Origin: Candidatus Magasanikiibacteriota bacterium
Lineage (GTDB): Bacteria; Patescibacteriota; Patescibacteriia; Magasanikbacterales; UBA922
NCBI GenBank assembly: GCA_023246565.1
Contig: JAHFIE010000021.1
Coordinates: 1 to 16,409 of the forward strand
DNA: 16,409 nucleotides
Direction of reading: 5' to 3'
Shown here: positions 1 through 5,901 of the stretch, in pieces
Numbering within the stretch: position 1 is the stretch's first letter
Layout of the letters: each line of letters opens with the position of its first letter
Notes under the pieces: generated by a model
Told to the model about the DNA's origin: nothing
The model's input: only the letters and a program-made list of their open reading frames with translations
The model's database searches: none
Program-made: the position numbers and the translations under genes

Positions 1-172
1 AAACTTCACTCGTCAAATCTTCTGCTTCTTCCTTACTAGCTACCTTAAAATAAATAAATCGATAGATGCGCTCCACATAATAGTCATACAGAATTCCATA
101 TGCCTCAGCATCACGATTCTTCGTGACACGATAAATCAATTTTTTTTCAGGTAATTTTTTGTCTAGGAGCAT
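1..172 (-). CDS. ECF-type RNA polymerase sigma factor, N-terminal part (cut by window edge)
   Basis: Reading the minus strand from the ATG at 172 gives 57 codons that run off the left edge. The peptide begins MLLDKKLPEKKLIYRV. It contains AYGILYDYYVERIYRFIYFK followed by EEAEDLTSEVF, which is the sigma region 2 pattern of extracytoplasmic-function sigma factors: an aromatic-rich helix, then A-x-D-hydrophobic-T/V-Q/S-E-V/T-F. Family members bind core RNA polymerase through region 2 and recognise the -10 element. Region 4 should lie outside the window. An in-frame stop about ten codons upstream supports the chosen start, although no Shine-Dalgarno is visible. A promoter and an attenuator-like hairpin sit upstream (see those entries). 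The gene is divergent from the DNA-binding protein at 640. Family assignment is good; the regulon is unknown. Confidence 0.8.
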   Translation of the reverse strand, partial: MLLDKKLPEKKLIYRVTKNRDAEAYGILYDYYVERIYRFIYFKVASKEEAEDLTSEV

Positions 173-181
173 ATATGTAGA

Positions 182-228
182 CGGTGAGAATAAAAAAGTG
201 TTACACCTCGGAACACTTAATACCACCG
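182..228 (-). terminator. Attenuator-like hairpin in the sigma factor leader
   Basis: On the minus strand, AAGTGTT (218-212) and AACACTT (202-196) form a 7-bp stem with a 9-base loop. A run of T continues from it (197-192), the form of an intrinsic terminator. It lies between the predicted start site and the ATG at 172. An outer stem (CGGTG/CACCG, 228-224 with 186-182) encloses it. The loop also carries GGTG, which could pair with the same CACC, so alternative folds are possible. It could be a true attenuator or simply the terminator of an older upstream transcript. Confidence 0.45.
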
Positions 229-241
229 CAATATAGGTAAG

Positions 242-270
242 AGTATAACAAAAAAGCCAGGTTTGGGCAA
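242..270 (-). promoter_or_regulatory. Promoter of the sigma factor gene
   Basis: On the minus strand, TTGCCC (270-265) and TATACT (247-242) are separated by exactly 17 bases. Predicted transcription start is near 235, giving an untranslated leader of about 60 nt before the ATG at 172. The -10 is one base from consensus; the -35 matches in four of six positions. Confidence 0.55.
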
Positions 271-356
271 TCTACTATGTCTAGGATATATTTTGATTGA
301 ATAGCCTAAGATGCAGTAATTAACCAAGTTTTGTTTATAATCATCGTAATGACTTC

Positions 357-444
357 TTGTCATTCTGGCGAAAGCCAGAATCCAGCGTTGAATTAGACGC
401 TCCAATAAACAAATACTGGATTCTGGCTTTCGCCAGAATGACAA
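357..444. repeat. Inverted-repeat element with 29-bp perfect arms (MITE/REP-like)
   Basis: Positions 357-385 and 416-444 are perfect reverse complements over 29 bases and flank 30 bases. Each arm is itself a hairpin (CTGGC-GAAA-GCCAG), and the outer sequence is TTGTCATTCTGGC. This resembles the widespread class of short intergenic repeats of form GTCATTCC(N)GAAAGC(N)GGAATCCAG found in many bacteria. That similarity is recalled, not searched. The core of the middle spacer carries a smaller AGCGT/ACGCT inverted repeat. No transposase is present and no clear target duplication was seen. A short minus-strand reading frame crosses the element and looks spurious. Confidence 0.75.
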
Positions 445-482
445 ATACCGAACAATGCAAAATATATTTAAAGCTCAAATTT

Positions 483-533
483 TGTATATATTATTGTATA
501 CAAAATAATATAAATGTATAAACTATTGTATAC
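483..533 (+). promoter_or_regulatory. Paired TGTATA direct repeats, candidate operator
   Basis: Two 19-base direct repeats (483-501 and 515-533) match at 17 of 19 positions and start 32 bases apart, close to three helical turns. Each reads TGTATA-N6-TGTATAC. The second TGTATA of the first copy is part of the perfect palindrome TTGTATACAA (494-503). A further inverted copy, TATACA, lies at 621-626 near the predicted +1 of the gene at 640. The layout fits cooperative binding by a small HTH protein, possibly the one encoded just downstream. Confidence 0.5.
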
Positions 534-586
534 TTATTTTTGATCCAATCAATTTTATCTAACAAAAAAATATTTAAGCTCTCTGC

Positions 587-615
587 TTGACAAAATAAGC
601 AAAATTTGTTAATGT
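587..615 (+). promoter_or_regulatory. Promoter of the HTH protein gene
   Basis: TTGACA (587-592) is a perfect -35. After 17 bases TAATGT (610-615) serves as a weak -10, helped by an upstream TG at 607-608 (extended -10). The predicted start is near 622, about 18 nt before the ATG at 640, and overlaps a TATACA motif that could be an operator. Confidence 0.55.
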
Positions 616-639
616 TAATCTATACAAAAATAGACTTCT

Positions 640-999
640 ATGGAACAAAAACAAAATCCGTTTCCCACAGATACAGTACAGAATCCTATTGAGAGTACAC
701 TACAGCTCCCAAAGGAAATTATTCGTGTCTCTATTTCCGAGGCAGCTAGGTTATTTGGTGTTAATCCCCAAACAATTCGGCGAGCGATCAAGGATCAAGA
801 GGTTACCTATGTAGTAGTTGCTGGACGCTATAAAATTAACTTTGAAAGTCTTATAAAATGGTCACAGCGAAAAACCACGGTTAAAAATAAATCCAACCAA
901 CGCGGAATTGGCCAATATGTGGATAAGTGGAAAATCCACAATACACTTTATTCTCCAAGCACAAAATCAATTAAAAAAGACGAAGAAGTAAAATTATAA
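640..999 (+). CDS. Excisionase/MerR-like helix-turn-helix DNA-binding protein
   Basis: This 119-residue protein has a single recognisable domain at about residues 30-77. It contains VSISEAARLFGVNPQTIRRA, the winged-helix HTH of the excisionase/MerR-like (HTH_17) group, followed by VVAGRYKINFESLIKW, the usual wing and 'insert into helix' end of that fold. The first 28 residues are polar and probably flexible. The tail is basic (about 40 residues) with no effector or catalytic domain. Such proteins bind short DNA sites as transcription regulators or as recombination directionality factors; no integrase is in the window, so regulation is more likely. It has its own promoter, an upstream repeat array that may be its operator, and a strong terminator. 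It is monocistronic. Confidence 0.8.
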   Translation: MEQKQNPFPTDTVQNPIESTLQLPKEIIRVSISEAARLFGVNPQTIRRAIKDQEVTYVVVAGRYKINFESLIKWSQRKTTVKNKSNQRGIGQYVDKWKIHNTLYSPSTKSIKKDEEVKL

Positions 1000-1013
1000 T
1001 TTAAAGTTTTTCT

Positions 1014-1038
1014 AAAAAACGCCATGGGCGTTTTTTTT
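1014..1038 (+). terminator. Intrinsic terminator after the HTH gene
   Basis: AAAAAACGCC and GGCGTTTTTT form a 10-bp stem around the 3-base loop ATG, and the T run continues to 1038. It lies immediately before the promoter of the next gene, isolating the two units. Confidence 0.85.
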
Positions 1039-1039
1039 A

Positions 1040-1068
1040 TTGGATGGATCATTGGTTAATGGTATACT
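1040..1068 (+). promoter_or_regulatory. Promoter of the surface protein gene, leaderless arrangement
   Basis: TTGGAT (1040-1045) and TATACT (1063-1068) are spaced by 17 bases. The predicted start at about 1075-1077 coincides with the ATG at 1077. The mRNA would therefore be leaderless, and an upstream in-frame ATG at 1044 lies inside the promoter. Confidence 0.6.
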
Positions 1069-1076
1069 TTTCTCGT

Positions 1077-2948
1077 ATGAAATTTGTTAAGAATCACCTT
1101 ACCAAACACCACCTACTTCATGCTCCACATCGTTGGTTTTTAGCATTCCTTATTTCCCCCATTCATGTTCTTGAAATCCATTATCAAAAACAATACCACC
1201 TTCAATTCGCTCATGCTCGTAAATTATTTTTATTTGATTTTGTTCTTATCATTAGTATTGTAGCATTAGCGATTACCACAGCTTTTTGGTATTGGTATGA
1301 TCCCACAATTCTTGAGCATATTGATCTTTCAATTAATGCTTCAGAGCATCCAGATACTACTCCTGAACAAGATAAACTACGAATTCGTAGTGGGGAGCAT
1401 CTTTATTATTCGATCCATATTACAAATCGCAGTGACAAAGAACTTATTGAGCCAACGCTTATCGTAAATTTTCCTCCTGGATTTGTTCTTGCTGGAGTAG
1501 ATGCTCCTTTTACTACATCGAGCCGTTCTCTTTCTTTTCCTGCAGTGAAGCCACGACAGGAAAAAATTATCACACTTAATGGTTCCCTGTTTGGTGAACC
1601 AGATAAGGATTATGTTTTCGGAACTCAACTAGTTTATCGTCAACCACATCGTGAAAATTTTGAAGTAAAAACAACATCATTCATCATAACCCCCCGTGGT
1701 TCAATTCTTGAAGGTTCAATCAAAAATCCACCAGAAATTTTTGCAAAAAGTACGTGGACCGCTGACCTAGTTCTTCATAATACATATCATCATACGCTCC
1801 CCATGATTTCCGTTCCCCTTAAATTGAACAATCAGGCCGTCTCAATACGTCCAATTAACCATCCTAGTTTTGGTACTCTTGATAACAATATTTGGAAAAT
1901 TACATCCCTCGCACCACAGCAATTTACAACTATGACTCTGCAATTTTCTGCACAGTTGTCCAAGGAAATAAAAACCGTACAGCTTTTCCTTACACCGCAA
2001 TTACAGATTAATCAAGAAATCATACCCCAGACACCAATTGGTAATACCATCAATGTTGCTCACCCAGAAATTTCCGTGAGTGGTTCGTGGACAGAAAAAA
2101 AATCCGTGCTTCCTGGTGAATCTGCCATGCTCCAATTTCAAATCAAAAATTCCGGTGATACTGACGCGCGCGACGTAACCATCACCATTCCTCTTCCCAA
2201 TTCTATCGTGAACCAACAACAATTTTCCGTACGCAACAAATTACCCATACGAGGTTCGGGAATCATTATTTCAAGCAAAGAAAAACCAGGACTTAAAGTA
2301 TTTCCTCGTGGTGCCACAGAATCATTTTCATTAATTGTTCCGATCAATCAATCAGCCACAGGAGGAAAAAATCTTACCTTTATTCCTCATATTGTTGTAA
2401 CAGGCCGAGCACACAATCTTTCTGATACTTTTACGTCAAGCGCGGATTTATCTGCGCTCAATATTGGTACCCATCTCAAACTCAAAAGCGAAGCTCGTTA
2501 TTATTCATCCGAAGGAGATCAACTTGGTCGCGGGTCACTTCCACCCCGAGTCGGAAAAGAAACCAAATACTGGGCACTTCTTGAAATTACCAACGCGACC
2601 AGTGATGTAAAAAATCTAACCATATCCGCGACACTACCATCATTTATTCAATGGACAGGAAAAACCAGCGTGAGTCGAGGCCGTGAACCACAATATAATC
2701 CGGATAATCGAACCATGACTTGGGAGACTTCTTCTCTTTCAGCTTTTGATAGCGCGCATATTAGTTTTGAAGTATCATTAACACCAACAAATGAACAGGT
2801 TGGTTCAACACCACTTTTAGTAACGAATTTGAAAGCAACAGCTTACGATACATTTATTGACCGATCAATTACAACTTCAGGGAAAAATCTGAATGCCAGT
2901 TTGCCGACTGATACAAAAGCACAACAAAAAGGAGTGGTGGTAGAATAA
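1077..2948 (+). CDS. Single-pass membrane-anchored surface protein with DUF11-like domains
   Basis: About 623 residues. The first ~49 residues are basic and His-rich, probably cytoplasmic. A transmembrane helix follows at about 50-73 (LFDFVLIISIVALAITTAFW). The rest (about 550 residues) should be outside the cell. It is made of beta-rich modules, each about 110-130 residues. The clearest module starts with LPGESAMLQFQIKNSGDTDA followed by RDVTITIPLP, the typical start of DUF11/CARDB-like Ig-fold adhesion modules. There are no catalytic motifs, no sortase signal and no second membrane helix. I chose the ATG at 1077 over 1044 because the longer form starts inside the promoter. There is no Shine-Dalgarno. 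A role in envelope structure or cell contact is inferred from architecture only. Confidence 0.7.
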   Translation: MKFVKNHLTKHHLLHAPHRWFLAFLISPIHVLEIHYQKQYHLQFAHARKLFLFDFVLIISIVALAITTAFWYWYDPTILEHIDLSINASEHPDTTPEQDKLRIRSGEHLYYSIHITNRSDKELIEPTLIVNFPPGFVLAGVDAPFTTSSRSLSFPAVKPRQEKIITLNGSLFGEPDKDYVFGTQLVYRQPHRENFEVKTTSFIITPRGSILEGSIKNPPEIFAKSTWTADLVLHNTYHHTLPMISVPLKLNNQAVSIRPINHPSFGTLDNNIWKITSLAPQQFTTMTLQFSAQLSKEIKTVQLFLTPQLQINQEIIPQTPIGNTINVAHPEISVSGSWTEKKSVLPGESAMLQFQIKNSGDTDARDVTITIPLPNSIVNQQQFSVRNKLPIRGSGIIISSKEKPGLKVFPRGATESFSLIVPINQSATGGKNLTFIPHIVVTGRAHNLSDTFTSSADLSALNIGTHLKLKSEARYYSSEGDQLGRGSLPPRVGKETKYWALLEITNATSDVKNLTISATLPSFIQWTGKTSVSRGREPQYNPDNRTMTWETSSLSAFDSAHISFEVSLTPTNEQVGSTPLLVTNLKATAYDTFIDRSITTSGKNLNASLPTDTKAQQKGVVVE

Positions 2949-2976
2949 ACTAAAAAAACAATTAAGGATACAAAAA

Positions 2977-3004
2977 TTGACAAATTTATTATTTCGTGTA
3001 AAAT
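2977..3004 (+). promoter_or_regulatory. Promoter of the predicted small RNA
   Basis: A perfect TTGACA (2977-2982) and TAAAAT (2999-3004) are spaced by 16 bases. The predicted start is around G3010. No ORF follows before the terminator ending at 3092, so the product should be a short untranslated RNA. Confidence 0.6.
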
Positions 3005-3009
3005 TTTAA

Positions 3010-3092
3010 GTAATGGATCGTATTACCTAAATACAGGTACTTCAATCTTCGCGCAATAATACCCTCTTTAACTTGAGGGTATTATTGTTTTT
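3010..3092 (+). ncRNA. Predicted small RNA (~83 nt) with complementarity to the adjacent tRNA
   Basis: A near-consensus promoter and a strong terminator delimit about 83 nt with no ORF. From the predicted 5' end the RNA folds into GTAAT-[GGATCGT]-ATTAC (3010-3026), a 5-bp stem with a 7-base loop. A small ACCT/AGGT hairpin overlaps its 3' side (3025-3038), then comes a single-stranded stretch, then the terminator. Two segments complement the anticodon arm of the tRNA 150 bases downstream: 3015-3024 with tRNA bases 3200-3209, and 3042-3052 with 3211-3221. The segments lie in the order opposite to that of a continuous antisense, so the mode of pairing is unclear. It could instead be a decayed tRNA relic on the other strand. 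I do not recognise a known RNA family. Confidence 0.5.
3054..3092 (+). terminator. Strong intrinsic terminator of the small RNA
   Basis: A perfect 13-bp stem joins CAATAATACCCTC (3054-3066) and GAGGGTATTATTG (3075-3087) around an 8-base loop, followed by TTTTT. The upstream surface protein gene may also use it. Confidence 0.9.
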
Positions 3093-3152
3093 AAAATTAT
3101 AGAAACATGTGGATAACTATAAAAAACTTTAACTTTTCTTAAGGTTGTCTTT

Positions 3153-3173
3153 GATAATCTAGTTATGGTGGAC
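3153..3173 (+). promoter_or_regulatory. tRNA promoter -10 and leader pairing segment
   Basis: GATAAT (3153-3158) is a plausible -10, although no good -35 is seen. The predicted start is near 3165, giving a ~13-nt leader. That leader begins with TGGTGGAC (3166-3173), which is exactly complementary to GTCCACCA at the 3' end of the tRNA (3245-3252). Confidence 0.35.
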
Positions 3174-3177
3174 TTAT

Positions 3178-3252
3178 GGGCCTGTAGTTTAATTGGTAAA
3201 ATACGATCCTGCGAAGATTGAGTTGCGGGTTCAAACCCCGTCAGGTCCACCA
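3178..3252 (+). tRNA. tRNA-Arg, anticodon GCG, with encoded CCA
   Basis: A complete cloverleaf folds by hand. The acceptor GGGCCTG/CAGGTCC has one G-U pair. The D stem is GTTT/AAAT with an 8-base loop containing GG. The anticodon stem CGATC/GATTG surrounds loop CTGCGAA, so the anticodon GCG is at 3211-3213 (reads CGC and CGU, arginine). The variable loop is 4 bases. The T stem GCGGG/CCCGT carries loop TTCAAAC. Discriminator A3249 is followed by an encoded CCA. Most bacteria read these codons with tRNA-Arg(ACG) modified to inosine, so a GCG anticodon is unusual. Amino-acid identity rests on the anticodon only. A separate terminator follows. Confidence 0.88.
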
Positions 3253-3254
3253 CC

Positions 3255-3285
3255 AAAAAGCCCCGGCAATGTCCGGGACTTTTTT
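3255..3285 (+). terminator. Intrinsic terminator after the tRNA
   Basis: AAAAAG-C-CCCGG (3255-3266) pairs with CCGGG-A-CTTTTT (3273-3284), with one C/A mismatch and a 6-base loop, followed by T. It starts three bases after the CCA end. Confidence 0.85.
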
Positions 3286-3352
3286 AATACATTTTGTGGT
3301 GTCTTATGTCTTATTATTTTGCTAAAATAAGCCTTTTTTATGCTTTTTCCGC

Positions 3353-3381
3353 TTGACAAAAGCTGTTTTTTCTGCTATACT
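3353..3381 (+). promoter_or_regulatory. Very strong promoter of the cysteine-rich lipoprotein gene
   Basis: A perfect TTGACA (3353-3358), a 17-base spacer and an extended -10 TGcTATACT (-10 at 3376-3381) make this the best promoter in the window. The start should be near 3388. The leader contains a small hairpin with a GAAA tetraloop (ACAA-GAAA-TTGT, 3396-3407), so the mRNA has a real 5' UTR, unlike several neighbours. Confidence 0.7.
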
Positions 3382-3437
3382 TCGCTGTTCTATAAACAAG
3401 AAATTGTCTATAGTAACCAAATCGTTCTTTACAATTG

Positions 3438-3453
3438 AGGTGATTATAAAGTG
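3438..3453 (+). promoter_or_regulatory. Strong Shine-Dalgarno and alternative GTG start
   Basis: AGGTGAT (3438-3444) is followed after 6 bases by a GTG at 3451 that opens the same frame as the lipoprotein. It is the clearest ribosome binding site in the window. Starting here would add 50 residues in front of the lipoprotein signal peptide, which makes little sense for export. It may be a relic of the resident gene at this locus or a translated leader. Confidence 0.4.
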
Positions 3454-3570
3454 CGAATCAATGGTTCATCTGCCTTGATTTTTGTAAATAAGATTTTTAG
3501 GTTTACAAAAACCAGGGCAGTGAACATAGGGTTCGCTGACAAAGTTACATTCGAGTTCAACACCAGAATA

Positions 3571-3600
3571 GTGTCCTTGATTGGACACTCGGAGTTTCCC
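3571..3600 (+). promoter_or_regulatory. Hairpin and ribosome binding site before ATG 3601
   Basis: GTGTCC-TTGATT-GGACAC (3571-3588) is a perfect 6-bp hairpin. GGAG (3591-3594) follows directly, six bases before the ATG at 3601. This supports initiation at 3601, where the lipoprotein signal peptide starts. Confidence 0.5.
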
Positions 3601-5712
3601 ATGAAGAGCTTCATCAACTTCGTCATTTTCTTCGTCTTCAATTTCACCTTCTTCGGCTGCACCGACGAAATCAGCATGAACCCCACCATCGACGTCACCA
3701 GCATGCCCCGGGGCGACGCCCAGGGCACCGCGGACATCAGTGGTGACTCGCCGGGCATCCCGCCCGAGTGCGAGGACGACGACGACTGCGACGATACCCT
3801 CTTCTGCAACGGAACCGAGACCTGCAACCACGGCGTGTGCATGCCCAAGGGCATCCCGCCATGCGGCGTCAACCGCATCGACAGCGAGTTCTGCAACGAG
3901 GACTTCGACCAGTGCGGAAGCTGCGTGGACAAGGGATGGGCCTGGTGCGATGACGGAACCGAAGCAACGACCGAGACCTGTTCGGCGGAAAACCGCCGGG
4001 CAGACGGACAGATCATCTGCCAGTACTCGGTGACGCCGGGCTGGTGTTTGATCGCCTTCGGCGGATGGAAGACCGGGGACAAAAACCCGAACGACCCCTG
4101 CTTGGTCTGTGATACAGATCAGAGCAAGGAGTCGTGGACGCAAGTCCCCAACTGCCCGGCTCAGCCCGATCCGAATCCCGAGGCAGACGCCTTTGAGACT
4201 GCGGACGGTGCGACCGACGACGGATTCGTTCCGTCGCCCGACGCGCCAGATGCCGACTCCGAGATCTCCTCGCCGGACACCGACGTCAACGGCTCGACCG
4301 ACGAAGACGTCCCCGATTCCGGGAATGTCGACGCCGAGATCGAGGTGACTGAGCCGCCAAAATGCTTGGACGGCCAGTGCGGTGACGGGAACGCGTGCAC
4401 ACTCGACCTCTGCGACCCCACCACCGGCTGCACCCACACCCCCGAGCTCCCCAGCTTCTGTGACGATGCAAAATTTTGCACCGACGACTACTGCGACCCG
4501 GCCACGGGCTGCGTGTTCACCCCGAACACGAACCCCTGCGACGACGGGATCGATTGCACTGAGGACGACGTCTGCAATCCTGGAAAGTTGGGATGTTACG
4601 GCGTGGCCAACAACGCAAAGTGCGACGACGGCAACGCGTGCACGATCGACGTCTGCAAATCTTGGTGGGGATGCGTGCCGAGTGGCCCGCCCGCGTGCGA
4701 CGACGAGAACGTGTGCACCAAGGACTCCTGCGAACCCGCCACGGGTTGCACTCACACCAACAACAACTTCTTTTGCAACGACGGGGATGCTTGCACCTTG
4801 GGCGACGTGTGCCAGGCGGGAAACTGCCAGCCCGGCACCACGCTCAAGTCGTGCAATGACTTGAACCCGTGCACCGACGACTCCTGCGACCCCACGACCG
4901 GCTGCGTCCACACGCCGAACGCGGAGACCTGCACCGACAACAACCCGTGCACCATGGGCGACGTGTGCCAGGCAGGCATCTGCCAGGCTGGTACGCCGCT
5001 CAACTGCGACGACGGGAACGAGTGCAAACTCGAGGAAAAATGTTTCGGCGGAGCATGTACTTGGAAATCCAAGGACTGCGACGACGGGAACTACTGCACC
5101 ACGGACTCGTGCGACCCCGCCACCGGGTGCATCCACGCCAACAACACGTTCTTCTGCAATGACGGGGATGCCTGCACCTTCAGCGGCCAATGCACCGGGG
5201 GCCAGTGCATCGGCCTGGGTCCGATCGGGTGCGACGACAAGAACCCGTGCACCGACGACTCCTGCGATCCCGCCACGGGCTGCATCCATGCGCCGAACAC
5301 CGCTCCCTGCACCGACGGGAACGTCTGCACCGACGGAGACACCTGCCAGGCAGGCAACTGCCAGCCTGGCGCCCCGATGAAGTGCACCGACGGGAACGTC
5401 TGTACGGCCGACTTCTGCGATCCGGGTTCGTCCGGGTGCGTCTCCATTGTGTGGGTCAAAAATCCACCCAACGACGACTGTTCCTACGGGAACATCGACG
5501 CCGACGGTTATCAGGACCTTGGCGGAGACGTCGACGCCGACGCAGACGGATTCTGCGACAACCAGAAAGATCTCGCGGACGAAGAGTCCGGTGCCTCCTG
5601 GACCGAGAACCAGACCTGTACTGGCCTGGACAACTGCTGGTGGGTGTCAAACCCCAGCCAGCAGGACTCGGACGAGGACGGCGTCGGCAACGCCTGCGAC
5701 CCCACCCCCTGA
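3601..5712 (+). CDS. Cysteine-rich repeat lipoprotein with C-terminal thrombospondin type 3 motif, foreign composition
   Basis: From ATG 3601 the product is 703 residues. MKSFINFVIFFVFNFTFFGC is a lipoprotein signal peptide with the modified cysteine at about residue 20. A polar linker and an Asp/Pro/Ser-rich stretch follow. Then come about 14 cysteine modules of form CDDGNxCTxDxCDPxTGCxH, related in style to repeats in large secreted proteins of Myxococcota and relatives. The end carries DADGFCDNQKD and DNCWWVSNPSQQDSDEDGVG, a thrombospondin type 3 calcium-binding motif. No C-terminal sorting signal is seen. The gene is very GC-rich at third codon positions, in sharp contrast to all neighbours, which suggests transfer; a chimeric assembly must be excluded. 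An in-frame GTG at 3451 would extend the frame. A calcium-binding surface or secreted role is inferred. Antisense frames are composition shadows. Confidence 0.75.
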   Translation: MKSFINFVIFFVFNFTFFGCTDEISMNPTIDVTSMPRGDAQGTADISGDSPGIPPECEDDDDCDDTLFCNGTETCNHGVCMPKGIPPCGVNRIDSEFCNEDFDQCGSCVDKGWAWCDDGTEATTETCSAENRRADGQIICQYSVTPGWCLIAFGGWKTGDKNPNDPCLVCDTDQSKESWTQVPNCPAQPDPNPEADAFETADGATDDGFVPSPDAPDADSEISSPDTDVNGSTDEDVPDSGNVDAEIEVTEPPKCLDGQCGDGNACTLDLCDPTTGCTHTPELPSFCDDAKFCTDDYCDPATGCVFTPNTNPCDDGIDCTEDDVCNPGKLGCYGVANNAKCDDGNACTIDVCKSWWGCVPSGPPACDDENVCTKDSCEPATGCTHTNNNFFCNDGDACTLGDVCQAGNCQPGTTLKSCNDLNPCTDDSCDPTTGCVHTPNAETCTDNNPCTMGDVCQAGICQAGTPLNCDDGNECKLEEKCFGGACTWKSKDCDDGNYCTTDSCDPATGCIHANNTFFCNDGDACTFSGQCTGGQCIGLGPIGCDDKNPCTDDSCDPATGCIHAPNTAPCTDGNVCTDGDTCQAGNCQPGAPMKCTDGNVCTADFCDPGSSGCVSIVWVKNPPNDDCSYGNIDADGYQDLGGDVDADADGFCDNQKDLADEESGASWTENQTCTGLDNCWWVSNPSQQDSDEDGVGNACDPTP

Positions 5713-5723
5713 ATCACCTCAAC

Positions 5724-5751
5724 GGCGCTTCGAGACATCCATCGAAGCGCC
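5724..5751 (+). terminator. GC-rich hairpin at the 3' end of the lipoprotein gene
   Basis: GGCGCTTCGA (5724-5733) and TCGAAGCGCC (5742-5751) form a perfect 10-bp stem with an 8-base loop, 11 bases after the stop. No T run follows. It shares the high GC of the gene and probably came with it. Confidence 0.5.
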
Positions 5752-5792
5752 ACAACCCCACTGTGTGTATGAAGTATCGTACATAGAGTAGG

Positions 5793-5826
5793 AAAATCCC
5801 CTCGGCATTGTCGAGGGGATTTTTGT
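5793..5826 (+). terminator. Intrinsic terminator (native style) before the response regulator
   Basis: AAAATCCCCTCG (5793-5804) and CGAGGGGATTTT (5812-5823) form a perfect 12-bp stem with a 7-base loop, ending in a T-rich tail. It closes the lipoprotein transcript. Confidence 0.88.
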
Positions 5827-5833
5827 TTTCTTC

Positions 5834-5862
5834 TTGTCCATATACCAAGAAAACTTTATACT
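5834..5862 (+). promoter_or_regulatory. Promoter of the response regulator gene
   Basis: TTGTCC (5834-5839), a 17-base spacer and TATACT (5857-5862). Predicted start is near 5869, giving a leader of about 33 nt to the ATG at 5902. No Shine-Dalgarno is evident. Confidence 0.55.
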
Positions 5863-5901
5863 ATCCTATATTTGCAAAAAGCTGCATCAGAACAATAGCC
5901 T

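Noticed and set aside
217..444. 75-codon minus-strand frame
   Set aside because: It runs through the inverted-repeat element, has no domain or ribosome site and overlaps the sigma factor promoter.
357..533. CRISPR array or transposon with transposase
   Set aside because: Only two inverted arms and two short direct repeats are present; there are no regularly spaced repeats with unique spacers and no transposase or cas gene.
1044..1076. Upstream ATG extension of the surface protein
   Set aside because: These codons overlap the -35 to -10 promoter region and would not be transcribed from it.
3108..3116. Perfect DnaA box (TGTGGATAA), with a second copy at 918-926 inside the HTH gene
   Set aside because: Two isolated 9-mers 2 kb apart without an AT-rich unwinding region or dnaA/dnaN neighbours; chance occurrence in AT-rich DNA is plausible. 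Not called an origin.
3068..3256. Minus-strand frame containing VDLTGFEPATQSSQD
   Set aside because: This is the well-known false protein produced by translating the reverse strand of a tRNA gene.
3466..5289. Long open frame on the minus strand opposite the cysteine-rich gene
   Set aside because: Composition shadow of a GC-rich repeat gene; the plus frame has a signal peptide, lipobox cysteine and known repeat motifs.
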